From Brevundimonas sp. A19_0 (GTDB lineage Bacteria; Pseudomonadota; Alphaproteobacteria; Caulobacterales; Caulobacteraceae): 64,000 nt of DNA. The stretch is taken from contig NZ_JAGHQP010000010.1 in assembly GCF_017744255.1 (NCBI RefSeq), forward strand, positions 34,859-98,858. Direction: 5' to 3'. Position numbers and translations under genes: made by a program. Positions 1 to 7,288 of the stretch are shown piece after piece (the stretch's first letter is position 1; every line of letters starts with the position of its first letter). Below the pieces are notes generated by a model, which worked only from the letters and a program-made list of their open reading frames with translations, did no database searches and was not told where the DNA came from.

Positions 1-280
1 CCTGCAGCCGATCGTACAGTTCATAGCGAACCGACTGGCGGGCGGCATCGGCCCCCGCGTTAAAGCTGGCGGCCTGAAGGAAGCGGTCGGTGGCCAGACG
101 GATGCGCGCGACCTCGACGCCCGAGCCCACACCCATGCTGACCAGGGTCTGCTGCTCGGCGATCTTGCGCACATAGCCGGGCGTGTTGACGTTCGACACA
201 TTGTCCGAAACCACGCGCAGCTGGGTCTGGGCCGCCGTCAGGCCGCTGTTGGCCGTATTCATGATGGCATTCAGCGACAT
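1..280 (-). CDS. flgK: Flagellar hook-associated protein FlgK, N-terminal part (runs off the window)
   Basis: FlgK (HAP1) forms the first junction layer between the flagellar hook and the filament, outside the cell. The 93 visible residues start MSLNAIMNTANSGLTAAQ and carry the rod/hook-family N-terminal signature: an amphipathic helix followed by VVSDNVSNVNTPGYVRK. Next comes a segment with GVGSGVEVARIRLATDRFL, which is typical of FlgK rather than FlgE or FlgG. The start is the ATG at 280, with a GGAGG ribosome site 7 bases upstream (288-292 on the plus strand). The gene is cut by the window edge, so most of the protein is not visible. It is divergent from fliK-flgD-flgE, which fits a late-hook gene cluster. 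A weak sigma-54-like element lies at 332-346. The family call is solid; full-length integrity cannot be judged. Confidence 0.93.
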   Translation of the reverse strand, partial: MSLNAIMNTANSGLTAAQTQLRVVSDNVSNVNTPGYVRKIAEQQTLVSMGVGSGVEVARIRLATDRFLQAASFNAGADAARQSVRYELYDRLQ

Positions 281-331
281 CAGCAGACCTCCGGACGGGC
301 GTTACCCGGCAAGCTCTTCCCGCACGCCTGC

Positions 332-346
332 GCAATTTGCCCGGCA
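332..346 (-). promoter_or_regulatory. Possible sigma-54 promoter for flgK (degenerate)
   Basis: Read on the minus strand this is TGCCGGGCAAATTGC. It has a good -12 element (TTGC) with the correct 10-base spacing, but the -24 dinucleotide is GC rather than GG. Its position, about 50 bases upstream of the flgK ATG, is right for a promoter. The broken -24 makes it only a candidate. Confidence 0.3.
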
Positions 347-587
347 GGGACGGCAGGGCTCGAGGCCAGGCTATTGTAATTCTTGGCGTTCATAATCGGC
401 GCTCATTCCTTCTACCGATTTCGGCGCAAGGGTCGGGCCAACCCGAACGGCCCGGGCCGACCGCCCGGACCACCGGGCAAGAATCGTCCGTCCGCACGGC
501 AAGTTTCGCCCCGGCAGGGTGAAGGTGCCATTTCCTGACTGGGTTAAAACGCCTTGCTTTCCTTGGTTTTTCCGAGTTGCGCCGAAG

Positions 588-602
588 TGGCCCGGCCCTT
601 GC
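588..602 (+). promoter_or_regulatory. Sigma-54 (RpoN) promoter of the fliK-flgD-flgE operon
   Basis: The sequence TGGCCCGGCCCTTGC has GG and GC separated by exactly 10 bases and matches the TGGCAC-N5-TTGC consensus at all but one of the strongly conserved positions. It lies about 60 bases upstream of the fliK ATG, which leaves a 5' leader of roughly 50 bases. In Caulobacter, class II/III flagellar hook genes are transcribed by sigma-54 with the activator FlbD, so both site and context agree. Confidence 0.8.
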
Positions 603-662
603 GACGGGTTTGGCCGGCCCGGTCCGTCCGGGCTGGAACCATCACGGAGGGGCACCGGCCCG

Positions 663-2102
663 ATGCGCGCAGACACTGTCTTCACTCCCCTGCAGGGCGG
701 GGCGGCCACCGAGGCCGCGACCCGGTCCCCGGGGCGTGCCGGCAGCACCGCGGCCGGTCAGGCCTTCGCCGACATCCTGGGCGAAGCGCAGCAGGCCGAA
801 GCGTCGGTGCGGGCCGCGACTCCCGTCCGGCGCAGTGCCGAAGCTGACGTCGCGCCCGCCGCCGACGAGGCAACCGTCAAGTCTGAACCCCGGGACACCG
901 ACGCCCAGACCCTCGTCCCGGCCGAAGCGGACGGTCAGCCCCGGATTCTTCCCCCCGGCCCCGTCGACACCGCAAAGTCCGGGGAGGCGCCCGAGGTTCT
1001 GCCCGACGAACCGCCGGTAACGACGGCAAAGCCGGTCGAACCCCAGATCCTGCCGCACGAGGCTGAAACGACGGCCAAGGATCAGGGCCGCCCTGAAGTC
1101 CTGCCGCACGTGCCGCCGACGGTCGGCAAGCCCGCAGAGGGCCCGCCGGTCCTGCCGGACCAGCCGACGGTCGTCGCGGGCAAGAAGAACGCCGACGCCC
1201 CCCAGGTGAACCCGGGCCCGTCGACCGAGCCGATGCCCGAGGCCGCAGAGCCGCCGCCCGCGCCGGGCAAGACACCGGATGCCGCCGCGCAAAGCCAGCA
1301 ACAGGCTCCGGCTGTCGCTCCGACCCTGATCAAACGGCTGCTGGCCACGCACGAGGCCCGTGAGGCTGCGTCCGGCCGGTCGTCCAACGCCGCCGAGCCG
1401 GTTTCAGGCACGAAGGCGCGCGAGACCTCGGACGGCGCCACCGGTCCGCAAACCCCTGCGCCTGCGCCCGGGGGCGCCGCCCCGACGGCCACGGCACCGC
1501 AAACGCCGGTTCCGGTCGCCCGGACCGCAGGCGAGCCGGTGGCCCCTCCCCCGGCCCAGCCTCTCGACGGCGGCGCAGGGGGCGCCCTGAACAGCGACGG
1601 CCAGCCGTCCGGCGAGTTCAAGCTCGGGCCGGCTGTGCACGACCGCAACCTCGGCCTCTCGACCCTGTCGCGCGCGACGGTCGAGACCACCGCCCTGATC
1701 GCCGCCCAGATCCAGAACCGCCTGAGCGGACGCACGACCCGCTTTGAAATGGCCCTGACGCCCGAGGGGCTGGGCCGCGTCGACGTCAGCTTGGAAATCG
1801 ACTCCGACGGTCGTCTGGCCGCGCGTCTGGCGTTCGACAATCCGGCCGCCGCGACCGAGCTTCGGGGCCGGGCGGATGAGCTGCGTCGCCAGCTGGAACA
1901 GGCGGGCCTGCACCTCGACAACGACGCCCTCCAGTTTACCGAGCGCGATCCCTCGTCGGCCGGTCAGGGCTTTGGCGGCTTTGACCGTCGCGCCTTCTCC
2001 CGCGCCTCCAGCCTCCACAATCAGGCCGATACGCCGGTGATCGAGGCCGCGGTCTGGCAACCCCTTACCCTGACGCGCGACCGCGTCGATCTGAAGGTCT
2101 GA
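663..2102 (+). CDS. fliK: Flagellar hook-length control protein FliK
   Basis: FliK is an exported ruler that measures hook length and switches the flagellar export gate from rod/hook to filament substrates. The 479-residue product has a long low-complexity N-terminal part rich in Pro, Ala and Glu (about residues 60-330). Within it a degenerate repeat recurs, with LPxxP-type cores (VLPDEPP, ILPHE, VLPHVPP, VLPDQP). The conserved C-terminal Flg_hook domain starts near residue 350 and contains FEMALTPEGLGRVDVSLEID at about 361-380, followed by an ELRGRADELRRQLEQAGL helix. The start chosen is the ATG at 663: GGAGGGG stands 9-15 bases upstream, a sigma-54 promoter lies at 588-602, and the earlier in-frame ATG at 519 would place that promoter inside the gene. 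flgD begins 3 bases after the stop, so the genes are an operon. Confidence 0.88.
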   Translation: MRADTVFTPLQGGAATEAATRSPGRAGSTAAGQAFADILGEAQQAEASVRAATPVRRSAEADVAPAADEATVKSEPRDTDAQTLVPAEADGQPRILPPGPVDTAKSGEAPEVLPDEPPVTTAKPVEPQILPHEAETTAKDQGRPEVLPHVPPTVGKPAEGPPVLPDQPTVVAGKKNADAPQVNPGPSTEPMPEAAEPPPAPGKTPDAAAQSQQQAPAVAPTLIKRLLATHEAREAASGRSSNAAEPVSGTKARETSDGATGPQTPAPAPGGAAPTATAPQTPVPVARTAGEPVAPPPAQPLDGGAGGALNSDGQPSGEFKLGPAVHDRNLGLSTLSRATVETTALIAAQIQNRLSGRTTRFEMALTPEGLGRVDVSLEIDSDGRLAARLAFDNPAAATELRGRADELRRQLEQAGLHLDNDALQFTERDPSSAGQGFGGFDRRAFSRASSLHNQADTPVIEAAVWQPLTLTRDRVDLKV

Positions 2103-2105
2103 TCC

Positions 2106-2861
2106 ATGGTCGATGCCATCACCACCAATGCTGCCGCCAACCGGATCGGGGCCGGTACGACCAGCCTGTTCAGCAATTTCGAGACCTTCCTCAGCCTGCT
2201 GACCGCCCAACTGAAGAATCAGGACCCCCTGTCCCCGGTCGATTCCAACGAGTTCACGGCCCAGCTGACCCAGATGGCCGGCGTCGAGCAGCAGCTGCTG
2301 ACCAACGACCTGCTGACCAGCCTGCTGGCCGCCCAGCAGGGCACCGGCCTGAACACCGCCGCCACCTATATCGGTAAGGACGCGACGGCCGTCTGGTCCG
2401 CCACCCGCTTCCAGGATGGCACGGCCTCCTGGAGCTATGAGCTGGCCGGCAATGCTGCCGAGGTCACCCTTCAGGTCGTCGACGGCAGCGGCAATGTCGT
2501 CTGGTCGGGAGACGCCCCGGAGACCACGGACGGCGTGCATGATTTCACCTGGAATGGCCAGACGACCGGCGGCGGCCAGGTGTCCGACGGCGGTGTCTAT
2601 ACGCTGAAGGTCGTGGCCAAGGACGGCGCCGGAGAGGCCGTCGACAGCCAGGTCCTGATCCGCGGCCGCATCTCGGGCGTCGAGCTCTATGACGGCCAGC
2701 CGTATCTGACCGTGGGCGGCTCCATCCTGCCGCTCAGCAGCGTCATCGCCCTGCAGGAAGGCAGTGCGACCAGCCCCACCACACCTACCGATCCGGAAGA
2801 GGACGAGAGCCTGATGGCCTCGATCGCCTCGACCATGAGCCCCCTGAAATTCCTGTCCTAA
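2106..2861 (+). CDS. flgD: Hook-cap / hook assembly scaffold protein FlgD
   Basis: FlgD caps the growing hook and is needed for polymerisation of FlgE. It is absent from the finished flagellum. The 251-residue protein has the family N-terminus: FETFLSLLTAQLKNQDPL followed by SPVDSNEFTAQLTQMAGVEQ (about residues 27-63). After it comes the FlgD Ig-like and tudor-like C-terminal region, with FTWNGQTTGGGQVSDGGVYT near 140-160. The C-terminal tail (residues 220-251), with SPTTPTDPEEDE, is low complexity and not part of the conserved core. The gene sits directly between fliK and flgE, with 3- and 12-base gaps, so it is co-transcribed from the sigma-54 promoter upstream of fliK. Confidence 0.93.
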   Translation: MVDAITTNAAANRIGAGTTSLFSNFETFLSLLTAQLKNQDPLSPVDSNEFTAQLTQMAGVEQQLLTNDLLTSLLAAQQGTGLNTAATYIGKDATAVWSATRFQDGTASWSYELAGNAAEVTLQVVDGSGNVVWSGDAPETTDGVHDFTWNGQTTGGGQVSDGGVYTLKVVAKDGAGEAVDSQVLIRGRISGVELYDGQPYLTVGGSILPLSSVIALQEGSATSPTTPTDPEEDESLMASIASTMSPLKFLS

Positions 2862-2873
2862 GGAGAGTACCCC

Positions 2874-4328
2874 ATGAGCATCAACAGCGCCCTGCTGGCC
2901 GGCGTTTCAGGCCTGACCGCCAACTCCGCCGCCCTCGCCGCGATCTCGCAGAACATCGCGAACGTGAACACGGTCGGCTACAAGCGGACCAGCAGCGAGT
3001 TCGCCACCGTGGTCAACAGCCAGAGCCAGGGGTCCGGCTATTCGGCCGGTGGCGTCCAGGCGGCTGCCCGCCACTTCATCAGCCAGAACGGACAGCTGCA
3101 GCGCACCACCTCGGCCACCGATCTGGGCATCGCCGGTCAGGGTTTCTTTGTCGTGACGGAAAAGCCCGAGAACCTCGAGGTCACCGACACCCGCCTGTTC
3201 ACCCGCGCCGGTGCCTTCCGCGTCGATAACCTCGGCTACCTGAAGAACACGGCGGGCCTGTACCTGCAGGGCTGGCCGGTCGATGCCAACGGCGACATCG
3301 CCACCGACCCGTCCGACCTGTCGCGCCTGCGCACCATCAACGTCGGCTCGGTCGGCGGCACGGCCGAGGCCACCACCCGTATCCAGCTGAACGCCAACCT
3401 GAAATCCAGCCAGGTGATCTCCAGCGAGGCGACCGACGCCGCCGCCGTTCCGCCGGGACCGACGGCCTATGACCCGCTGACCAACTCCATGGCCATGTGG
3501 GATCCGGAAACCGGCACGGGCGTGAAGCCCGACTTCGAGGTCACCATTCCGGTCTCGGACTCCAAAGGCGGCCAGCGCACCATCGCCATGTCCTTCCTGA
3601 AGAGCACCACGCCGAACCAGTGGTATGCCGAAATCCGCGCCATCCCGTCCGGCGATGTCATCACCGGTGCCGGTCTGGCCAATGGCCAGCTGAAGACCGG
3701 TCTGGTGGCCTTCACCCAGGACGGTCGTCTCGACGTCAACGCCATGCAGGCCCTGGGCGCCCAGGCCCTGTTCGACGACCCGGCCAACGCCACCCTGGAC
3801 TTCGGCGCGTCCAGCGACGCCGCTCCCGGGGCGGGCGAGTTCAACTGGTCGGCGGGCCTCGGCATCGACGAGCAGACCCTGACCTTCGACCTGACGGCCG
3901 CCGCTGGTGGCCTGACCCAGTACGACAGCGCCTCAGTCGTCCAGGCCACCATCACCAACGGTACGGCCTTCGGTAACCTCAGCGAGGTGAAGATCGACGA
4001 GCGCGGCTTCGTGACCGCCATCTTCGACAACGGCGTGACCCGCAAGATCGCCCAGGTCGCCATCGCCACCTTCCCCAGTGCCGACAGCCTGACCGAGGTG
4101 GCGGGCAACGCCTTCCGCGTCAGCCAGGGCTCCGGCACGTTCAACCTCAAGACCGCCGGATCGGGCGGCGCCGGCTACATCGGCGCGTCCCAGCTGGAGG
4201 CCTCCACGGTCGACCTGTCCGCCGAGTTCACCGGCCTGATCACCACCCAGCGGGCCTATTCGGCCTCGTCCAAGATCATCACCACGGCCGACGAAATGCT
4301 GGCCGAACTGATCAGCATCAAGCGCTGA
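2874..4328 (+). CDS. flgE: Flagellar hook protein FlgE
   Basis: FlgE is the structural subunit of the flexible flagellar hook. The 484-residue protein opens with the rod/hook family N-terminal domain (MSINSALLAGVSGLTANSAA, then ISQNIANVNTVGYKR at about 24-38). It ends with the matching C-terminal helix (STVDLSAEFTGLITTQRAYS, then KIITTADEMLAELISIKR). These two helices pack together in the hook core, while the central 80-400 region is the variable surface domain. AAGGAGAG lies 6 bases before the ATG. It is the last gene of the fliK-flgD-flgE unit. The size is normal for alphaproteobacterial FlgE and nothing appears broken. Confidence 0.95.
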   Translation: MSINSALLAGVSGLTANSAALAAISQNIANVNTVGYKRTSSEFATVVNSQSQGSGYSAGGVQAAARHFISQNGQLQRTTSATDLGIAGQGFFVVTEKPENLEVTDTRLFTRAGAFRVDNLGYLKNTAGLYLQGWPVDANGDIATDPSDLSRLRTINVGSVGGTAEATTRIQLNANLKSSQVISSEATDAAAVPPGPTAYDPLTNSMAMWDPETGTGVKPDFEVTIPVSDSKGGQRTIAMSFLKSTTPNQWYAEIRAIPSGDVITGAGLANGQLKTGLVAFTQDGRLDVNAMQALGAQALFDDPANATLDFGASSDAAPGAGEFNWSAGLGIDEQTLTFDLTAAAGGLTQYDSASVVQATITNGTAFGNLSEVKIDERGFVTAIFDNGVTRKIAQVAIATFPSADSLTEVAGNAFRVSQGSGTFNLKTAGSGGAGYIGASQLEASTVDLSAEFTGLITTQRAYSASSKIITTADEMLAELISIKR

Positions 4329-4433
4329 TCCGGGGCCTGAGGAGGTCGGATTCGATGGAAAAAATGGCCCTTTCAGCCCCGCGAAGCGCGTCGTCCCGGC
4401 GGCGGCGCGTTAGCCCTTCCTTCACCACGACGC

Positions 4434-4448
4434 TTAAACGGCCTTTAG
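4434..4448 (+). promoter_or_regulatory. CtrA-type box upstream of sciP
   Basis: TTAAACGGCCTTTAG is TTAA-N7-TTAG, one base from the Caulobacter CtrA consensus TTAA-N7-TTAA. It lies 53 bases upstream of the sciP start. TTAA is rare in this GC-rich sequence. In Caulobacter crescentus sciP is activated by CtrA, so the placement is meaningful. A GATTC (GANTC, CcrM methylation motif) lies about 80 bases further upstream, near 4349. Confidence 0.6.
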
Positions 4449-4501
4449 CGCCAGAGGCTTATGGTTCTGCTCAGTGATGGTGGTGAAAGAGGCATAAGCC
4501 C

Positions 4502-4786
4502 ATGTTGCAAGAGCGACGACTGAACAAGGACGGTGAAGCCTATGTGGTCGGCCCCACGGGCACGCCGTTGACCCTGCGCGACCTGCCGCCGGTCAACACG
4601 GACCGCTGGGTGATCCGCCGCAAGGCCGAGGTCGTGGCCGCTGTGCGCGGAGGGCTTCTGAGCCTCGAGGATGCACTGGCGCGCTACCGCCTGACCGCCG
4701 AGGAATTCCTGGCCTGGCAAAAGGCCATCGACAAATGGGGCATGCAGGGCCTGCGGACCACCCGCATCCAGCATTACCGCAACTAG
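4502..4786 (+). CDS. sciP: CtrA inhibitor SciP (DUF1153)
   Basis: SciP is a small helix-turn-helix protein that, in Caulobacter, binds CtrA at promoters and blocks transcription activation in G1 swarmer cells. The 94-residue product carries the family hallmarks: VGPTGTPLTLRDLPPVNTDR, WVIRRKAEVVAAVRGGLLS, and a C-terminal helix-turn-helix with LEDALARYRLTAEEFLAWQ and a GLRTTRIQHYR tail. The length matches the Caulobacter protein. The ATG at 4502 is preceded by GAAAGAGG. It stands alone, with a CtrA-type box upstream (4434-4448) and a hairpin downstream (4810-4842), directly after the hook genes that SciP is expected to restrain. I am confident of the family; its role in this organism is inferred from Caulobacter. 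Confidence 0.9.
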   Translation: MLQERRLNKDGEAYVVGPTGTPLTLRDLPPVNTDRWVIRRKAEVVAAVRGGLLSLEDALARYRLTAEEFLAWQKAIDKWGMQGLRTTRIQHYRN

Positions 4787-4809
4787 GCTTCTTCTCCCCG
4801 AAGGCTTGA

Positions 4810-4842
4810 GATGGCCGCTCCTGCGACGCAGGGGCGGCCATC
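4810..4842. terminator. Hairpin after sciP (possible terminator)
   Basis: The arms GATGGCCGCTCCTGCG and CGCAGGGGCGGCCATC pair over 16 bases, with one G-T wobble and a tight central turn. No T-run follows, so intrinsic termination is not certain. It begins 24 bases after the sciP stop and ends before the mnmA start. Confidence 0.5.
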
Positions 4843-4891
4843 TGCTTATGGGAGCCTCGAAAAAGCCGGGCAGGCGCTCTATATGCCGCGC

Positions 4892-6109
4892 ATGACCACG
4901 GTGATCTCCCGCCCGCAGGATACCGCCTGCCCCATTCCCGCGATGGCTCCGGCCGACATGGACGCGGCCATCGCGTCCGCGCGCGCGGCCGTGGGCCTGC
5001 CGGTCGGATCGCGCGTGGTGGCTGCCATGTCCGGCGGCGTGGACTCCACCGTGGTGGCGGCCCTGCTGCACAAGGCGGGCTATGACGTCGTGGGCGTCAC
5101 CCTGCAGCTCTACGATCACGGCGCCGCCCTCAAGAAGAAGGGCGCCTGCTGCGCGGGCCAGGACATCCACGACGCGCGTCTGGCCGCCGAGACCCTCGGC
5201 ATCCCCCACTATGTGCTCGATTACGAAAGCCGCTTCCGCGAGGCGGTGATCGACCAGTTCGCCGATAGCTATCTGGAAGGGCGCACCCCTGTGCCCTGCA
5301 TCCGCTGCAACCAGACGGTCAAGTTCCGCGACCTGCTGGATGTCGCGCGCGATCTGGGCGCCGAGGCCATGGCCACCGGCCACTATGTGCGCCGCGCCGT
5401 CGGCCCCGACGGCCGCAGCCAGATGCGCAAGGCCATCGACCCCTCGCGCGACCAGTCCTACTTCCTGTTCGCCACCACCCGCGACCAGCTGGACTATCTA
5501 CGCTTTCCGCTGGCCGATCTGGAAAAGCCGCAGGTGCGGGGACTGGCGGCCGAGCTCGGCCTGCGCATCGCCGCCAAGCCGGACAGCCAGGACATCTGCT
5601 TCGTCCCCTCCGGTGACTATCGGACGCTGATCGACCGACTGCGTCCGCAGGGGCGCGAAGCGGGCGAGATCGTGCACATGGACGGCCGCGTGCTGGGCAC
5701 CCACTCCGGCATCACCGACTACACCATCGGCCAGCGCCGGGGCCTCAACGTCGCTGTGGGCGACCCCCTGTTCGTCGTCCGGCTTGAGCCCGGGACCCGC
5801 CGCGTCATTGTCGGGCCCCGCGAAGCCCTGCTGACCGGTTCACTGACGCTGGAAGAGACCAACTGGCTGGGCGACGAAGCCGACATCCAGACGGCCGCCG
5901 ACGCCGGGCGCCCGGTGCTGGCCCGCGTGCGCTCGACCCGCCCGCCCCTGCCCGCCCGCCTGTTCCGTGACGGCGAGGCGGTCGGCGTGGCCTTCGACGA
6001 GGGCGAGGAAGGCGTGTCTCCGGGCCAGGCCTGCGCCCTCTACGACCCGGCCGATCCGGACCGCCTGCTGGGCGGTGGCTTCATCGCGAGCACGACCGCG
6101 GTTGTCTGA
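4892..6109 (+). CDS. mnmA: tRNA-specific 2-thiouridylase MnmA
   Basis: MnmA transfers sulfur to U34 of the wobble position in tRNA-Lys, -Glu and -Gln. The reaction uses ATP to adenylate the uridine. The 405-residue product has the PP-loop SGGVDST near residue 48. The catalytic cysteine is in [17 protein letters not shown] (the PC of this block, about residue 137). The persulfide cysteine is in [15 protein letters not shown] (about residue 235). The C-terminal MnmA beta domain contains [16 protein letters not shown]. Start choice: the open frame extends to 4811, but that ATG lies inside the sciP hairpin. The ATG at 4892 (or 4883) is therefore more likely, and neither has a strong ribosome site. 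The downstream hemerythrin gene overlaps its stop. Confidence 0.93.
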   Translation: MTTVISRPQDTACPIPAMAPADMDAAIASARAAVGLPVGSRVVAAMSGGVDSTVVAALLHKAGYDVVGVTLQLYDHGAALKKKGACCAGQDIHDARLAAETLGIPHYVLDYESRFREAVIDQFADSYLEGRTPVPCIRCNQTVKFRDLLDVARDLGAEAMATGHYVRRAVGPDGRSQMRKAIDPSRDQSYFLFATTRDQLDYLRFPLADLEKPQVRGLAAELGLRIAAKPDSQDICFVPSGDYRTLIDRLRPQGREAGEIVHMDGRVLGTHSGITDYTIGQRRGLNVAVGDPLFVVRLEPGTRRVIVGPREALLTGSLTLEETNWLGDEADIQTAADAGRPVLARVRSTRPPLPARLFRDGEAVGVAFDEGEEGVSPGQACALYDPADPDRLLGGGFIASTTAVV

Positions 6110-6671
6110 TCCCCTCGATCTGGCGCATCGGCAGGGTTTGCCGGGCGAGTGGCTGGCCCTTCGCGACCGCTTTCCGCGCAGCCGATGGGGCGAGGCCGGG
6201 CTGAACCCCGTCGCTGCGCACTGGCTGCAGATGCATGCCGGTTTCCGGCACCACGGCGACCACATGGCCGGCCTGACCACGGCCTTTCGGGCGGACCCCG
6301 CCAATCCCCGGGGCCTGCATGCGCAGCTGATCCCGGCGTTGCAGGCCTTCCTGCAGCACTTGGACGGTCATCATCGCATCGAGAGCGGGCACTATTTCCC
6401 GGTTTTCCGCCAGATGGAGCCCGACATCGCCGCAGGCATAGACCTGCTGGACCGGGATCACGACGCGGTCCACGCCCATCTGCAGGCCCTGTTCGAGGCC
6501 GGGCGGGGATTTCACATGGCGGTGGCGGGCAACGCACCGGATGCGGCGTCGTCGGCCCACCGGCTGGCCGACGCCCTCGACGCGGCCCTGCCCTCACTGA
6601 CCCGCCATCTCGACGACGAGGAAGACATCGTCATCCCCCTGATCGCCCTGAAGGGGGATGCGATCCGCTGA
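6102..6671 (+). CDS. Hemerythrin HHE-domain protein
   Basis: Hemerythrin-like proteins bind a di-iron site used for O2, NO or iron sensing or handling. The 189-residue product has repeated His/Glu ligand patterns: [18 protein letters not shown] near residue 85, [11 protein letters not shown] near 122, and [14 protein letters not shown] near 170. This is a typical HHE four-helix arrangement. The start I prefer is TTG at 6102, which overlaps the last 8 bases of mnmA and suggests translational coupling. The open frame reaches back to 5967, but that part is the antiphase of mnmA and has no hemerythrin character. No other in-frame ATG comes before the domain. The specific role is unknown; a sensor or iron-binding function is inference from the family. 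Confidence 0.78.
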   Translation: MSDPLDLAHRQGLPGEWLALRDRFPRSRWGEAGLNPVAAHWLQMHAGFRHHGDHMAGLTTAFRADPANPRGLHAQLIPALQAFLQHLDGHHRIESGHYFPVFRQMEPDIAAGIDLLDRDHDAVHAHLQALFEAGRGFHMAVAGNAPDAASSAHRLADALDAALPSLTRHLDDEEDIVIPLIALKGDAIR

Positions 6672-6681
6672 CGCCGCCCGC

Positions 6682-7173
6682 CTAGGCCGCTTCGTCCTTG
6701 GGCAGAACATCGGCGACCGTGGGCCGGTCAGCCTCGAAGGCGACCGCGATGTCGCTCCGCTTCACGATCTCGCCGCAGCAGGAGCAGGCCAGACGCGGCG
6801 ACAGCTCCGAACCACAGGTCTTGTGGGTGAAGGTCACGCCCGAGTCTGCCTCGCCATACAGATGCTTGGATCCCCAGCCGTGCAGGGTCAGCAGCACGTC
6901 CGACAGATCCTTGCCCTTGGCCGTCAGCACATATTCGTTTCGCGGGGGCCGTTCCGAATAGGGCCGGACCTCCAGCACGCCATGCGCCACCAGGGTCTTG
7001 AGCCGGGCGGCCAGCACATTGCGCGCCACGCCCAGGCGGTCCTGCCACTGCTCGAAGCGGCTCACGCCCTGAAAGGCGTCACGAATGACCAGCAGGGTCC
7101 ATGGATCGCCGATCACCTCAAGGGTGGCGGCGATCGAACAGCTCTGTCGGGAATAGTCTGCGGTGCGTCCCAT
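6682..7173 (-). CDS. HxlR-family transcriptional regulator with C-terminal cysteine cluster
   Basis: This is a winged helix-turn-helix regulator of the HxlR/MarR superfamily. The family Cys and core are visible at the N-terminus (QSCSIAATLEVIGDPWTLL, residues 10-28), followed by RFEQWQDRLGVARNVLAARL (recognition helix) and the wing RPPRNEYVLTAKG. Beyond the usual 100-120 residues there is a 45-residue tail with CGSELSPRLACSCCGEIV, a set of cysteines that could bind a metal or act as a redox switch. It is divergent from the thioesterase gene at 7289. A perfect palindrome GTGACGTCAC lies 10 bases upstream (7183-7192) and is a candidate operator. The effector is not predictable from sequence. 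Confidence 0.88.
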   Translation of the reverse strand: MGRTADYSRQSCSIAATLEVIGDPWTLLVIRDAFQGVSRFEQWQDRLGVARNVLAARLKTLVAHGVLEVRPYSERPPRNEYVLTAKGKDLSDVLLTLHGWGSKHLYGEADSGVTFTHKTCGSELSPRLACSCCGEIVKRSDIAVAFEADRPTVADVLPKDEAA

Positions 7174-7182
7174 GTGCGAAAA

Positions 7183-7192
7183 GTGACGTCAC
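7183..7192. promoter_or_regulatory. Candidate operator palindrome
   Basis: GTGACGTCAC is a perfect 10-base inverted repeat in the divergent spacer between the HxlR regulator and the thioesterase gene, 10 bases upstream of the regulator start. Autoregulation by the HxlR protein is a guess from position only. Confidence 0.3.
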
Positions 7193-7288
7193 GGCAGCCT
7201 GATTGCAAGTGGGTTGTTATTCTGAACCCTGCCTCTATGCTCCTATGTAAGTCCTTTTTAGAAATGCACCCTGTCCACCCGTATTCCC

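Larger units (their letters stand above)
281..662. other. Intergenic region between divergent flgK and fliK
   Basis: This 382-base stretch separates two divergently transcribed flagellar genes. The open frames that cross it are short, contradict each other and have no recognisable product, so I see no gene here. It holds a consensus sigma-54 promoter for fliK at 588-602 and a degenerate one for flgK at 332-346. The fliK frame stays open upstream to 519, but that extension would be encoded across the promoter and is rejected. Confidence 0.7.

Noticed and set aside
541..560. TTAA near 545 as a CtrA box for the fliK operon
   Set aside because: No second TTAA stands 7 bases away. The sigma-54 site explains the promoter better.
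1404..2540. Long minus-strand frame over fliK and flgD
   Set aside because: Its product is Gly/Gln/Arg-rich without domain character, and it overlaps two clear flagellar genes on the other strand.
4811..4891. N-terminal extension of mnmA starting at 4811
   Set aside because: That ATG lies inside the sciP hairpin (4810-4842). The added residues have no MnmA counterpart.
5967..6101. N-terminal extension of the hemerythrin protein into mnmA
   Set aside because: It is the antiphase of conserved mnmA sequence and gives an Arg/Ala/Ser-rich stretch unlike a hemerythrin.
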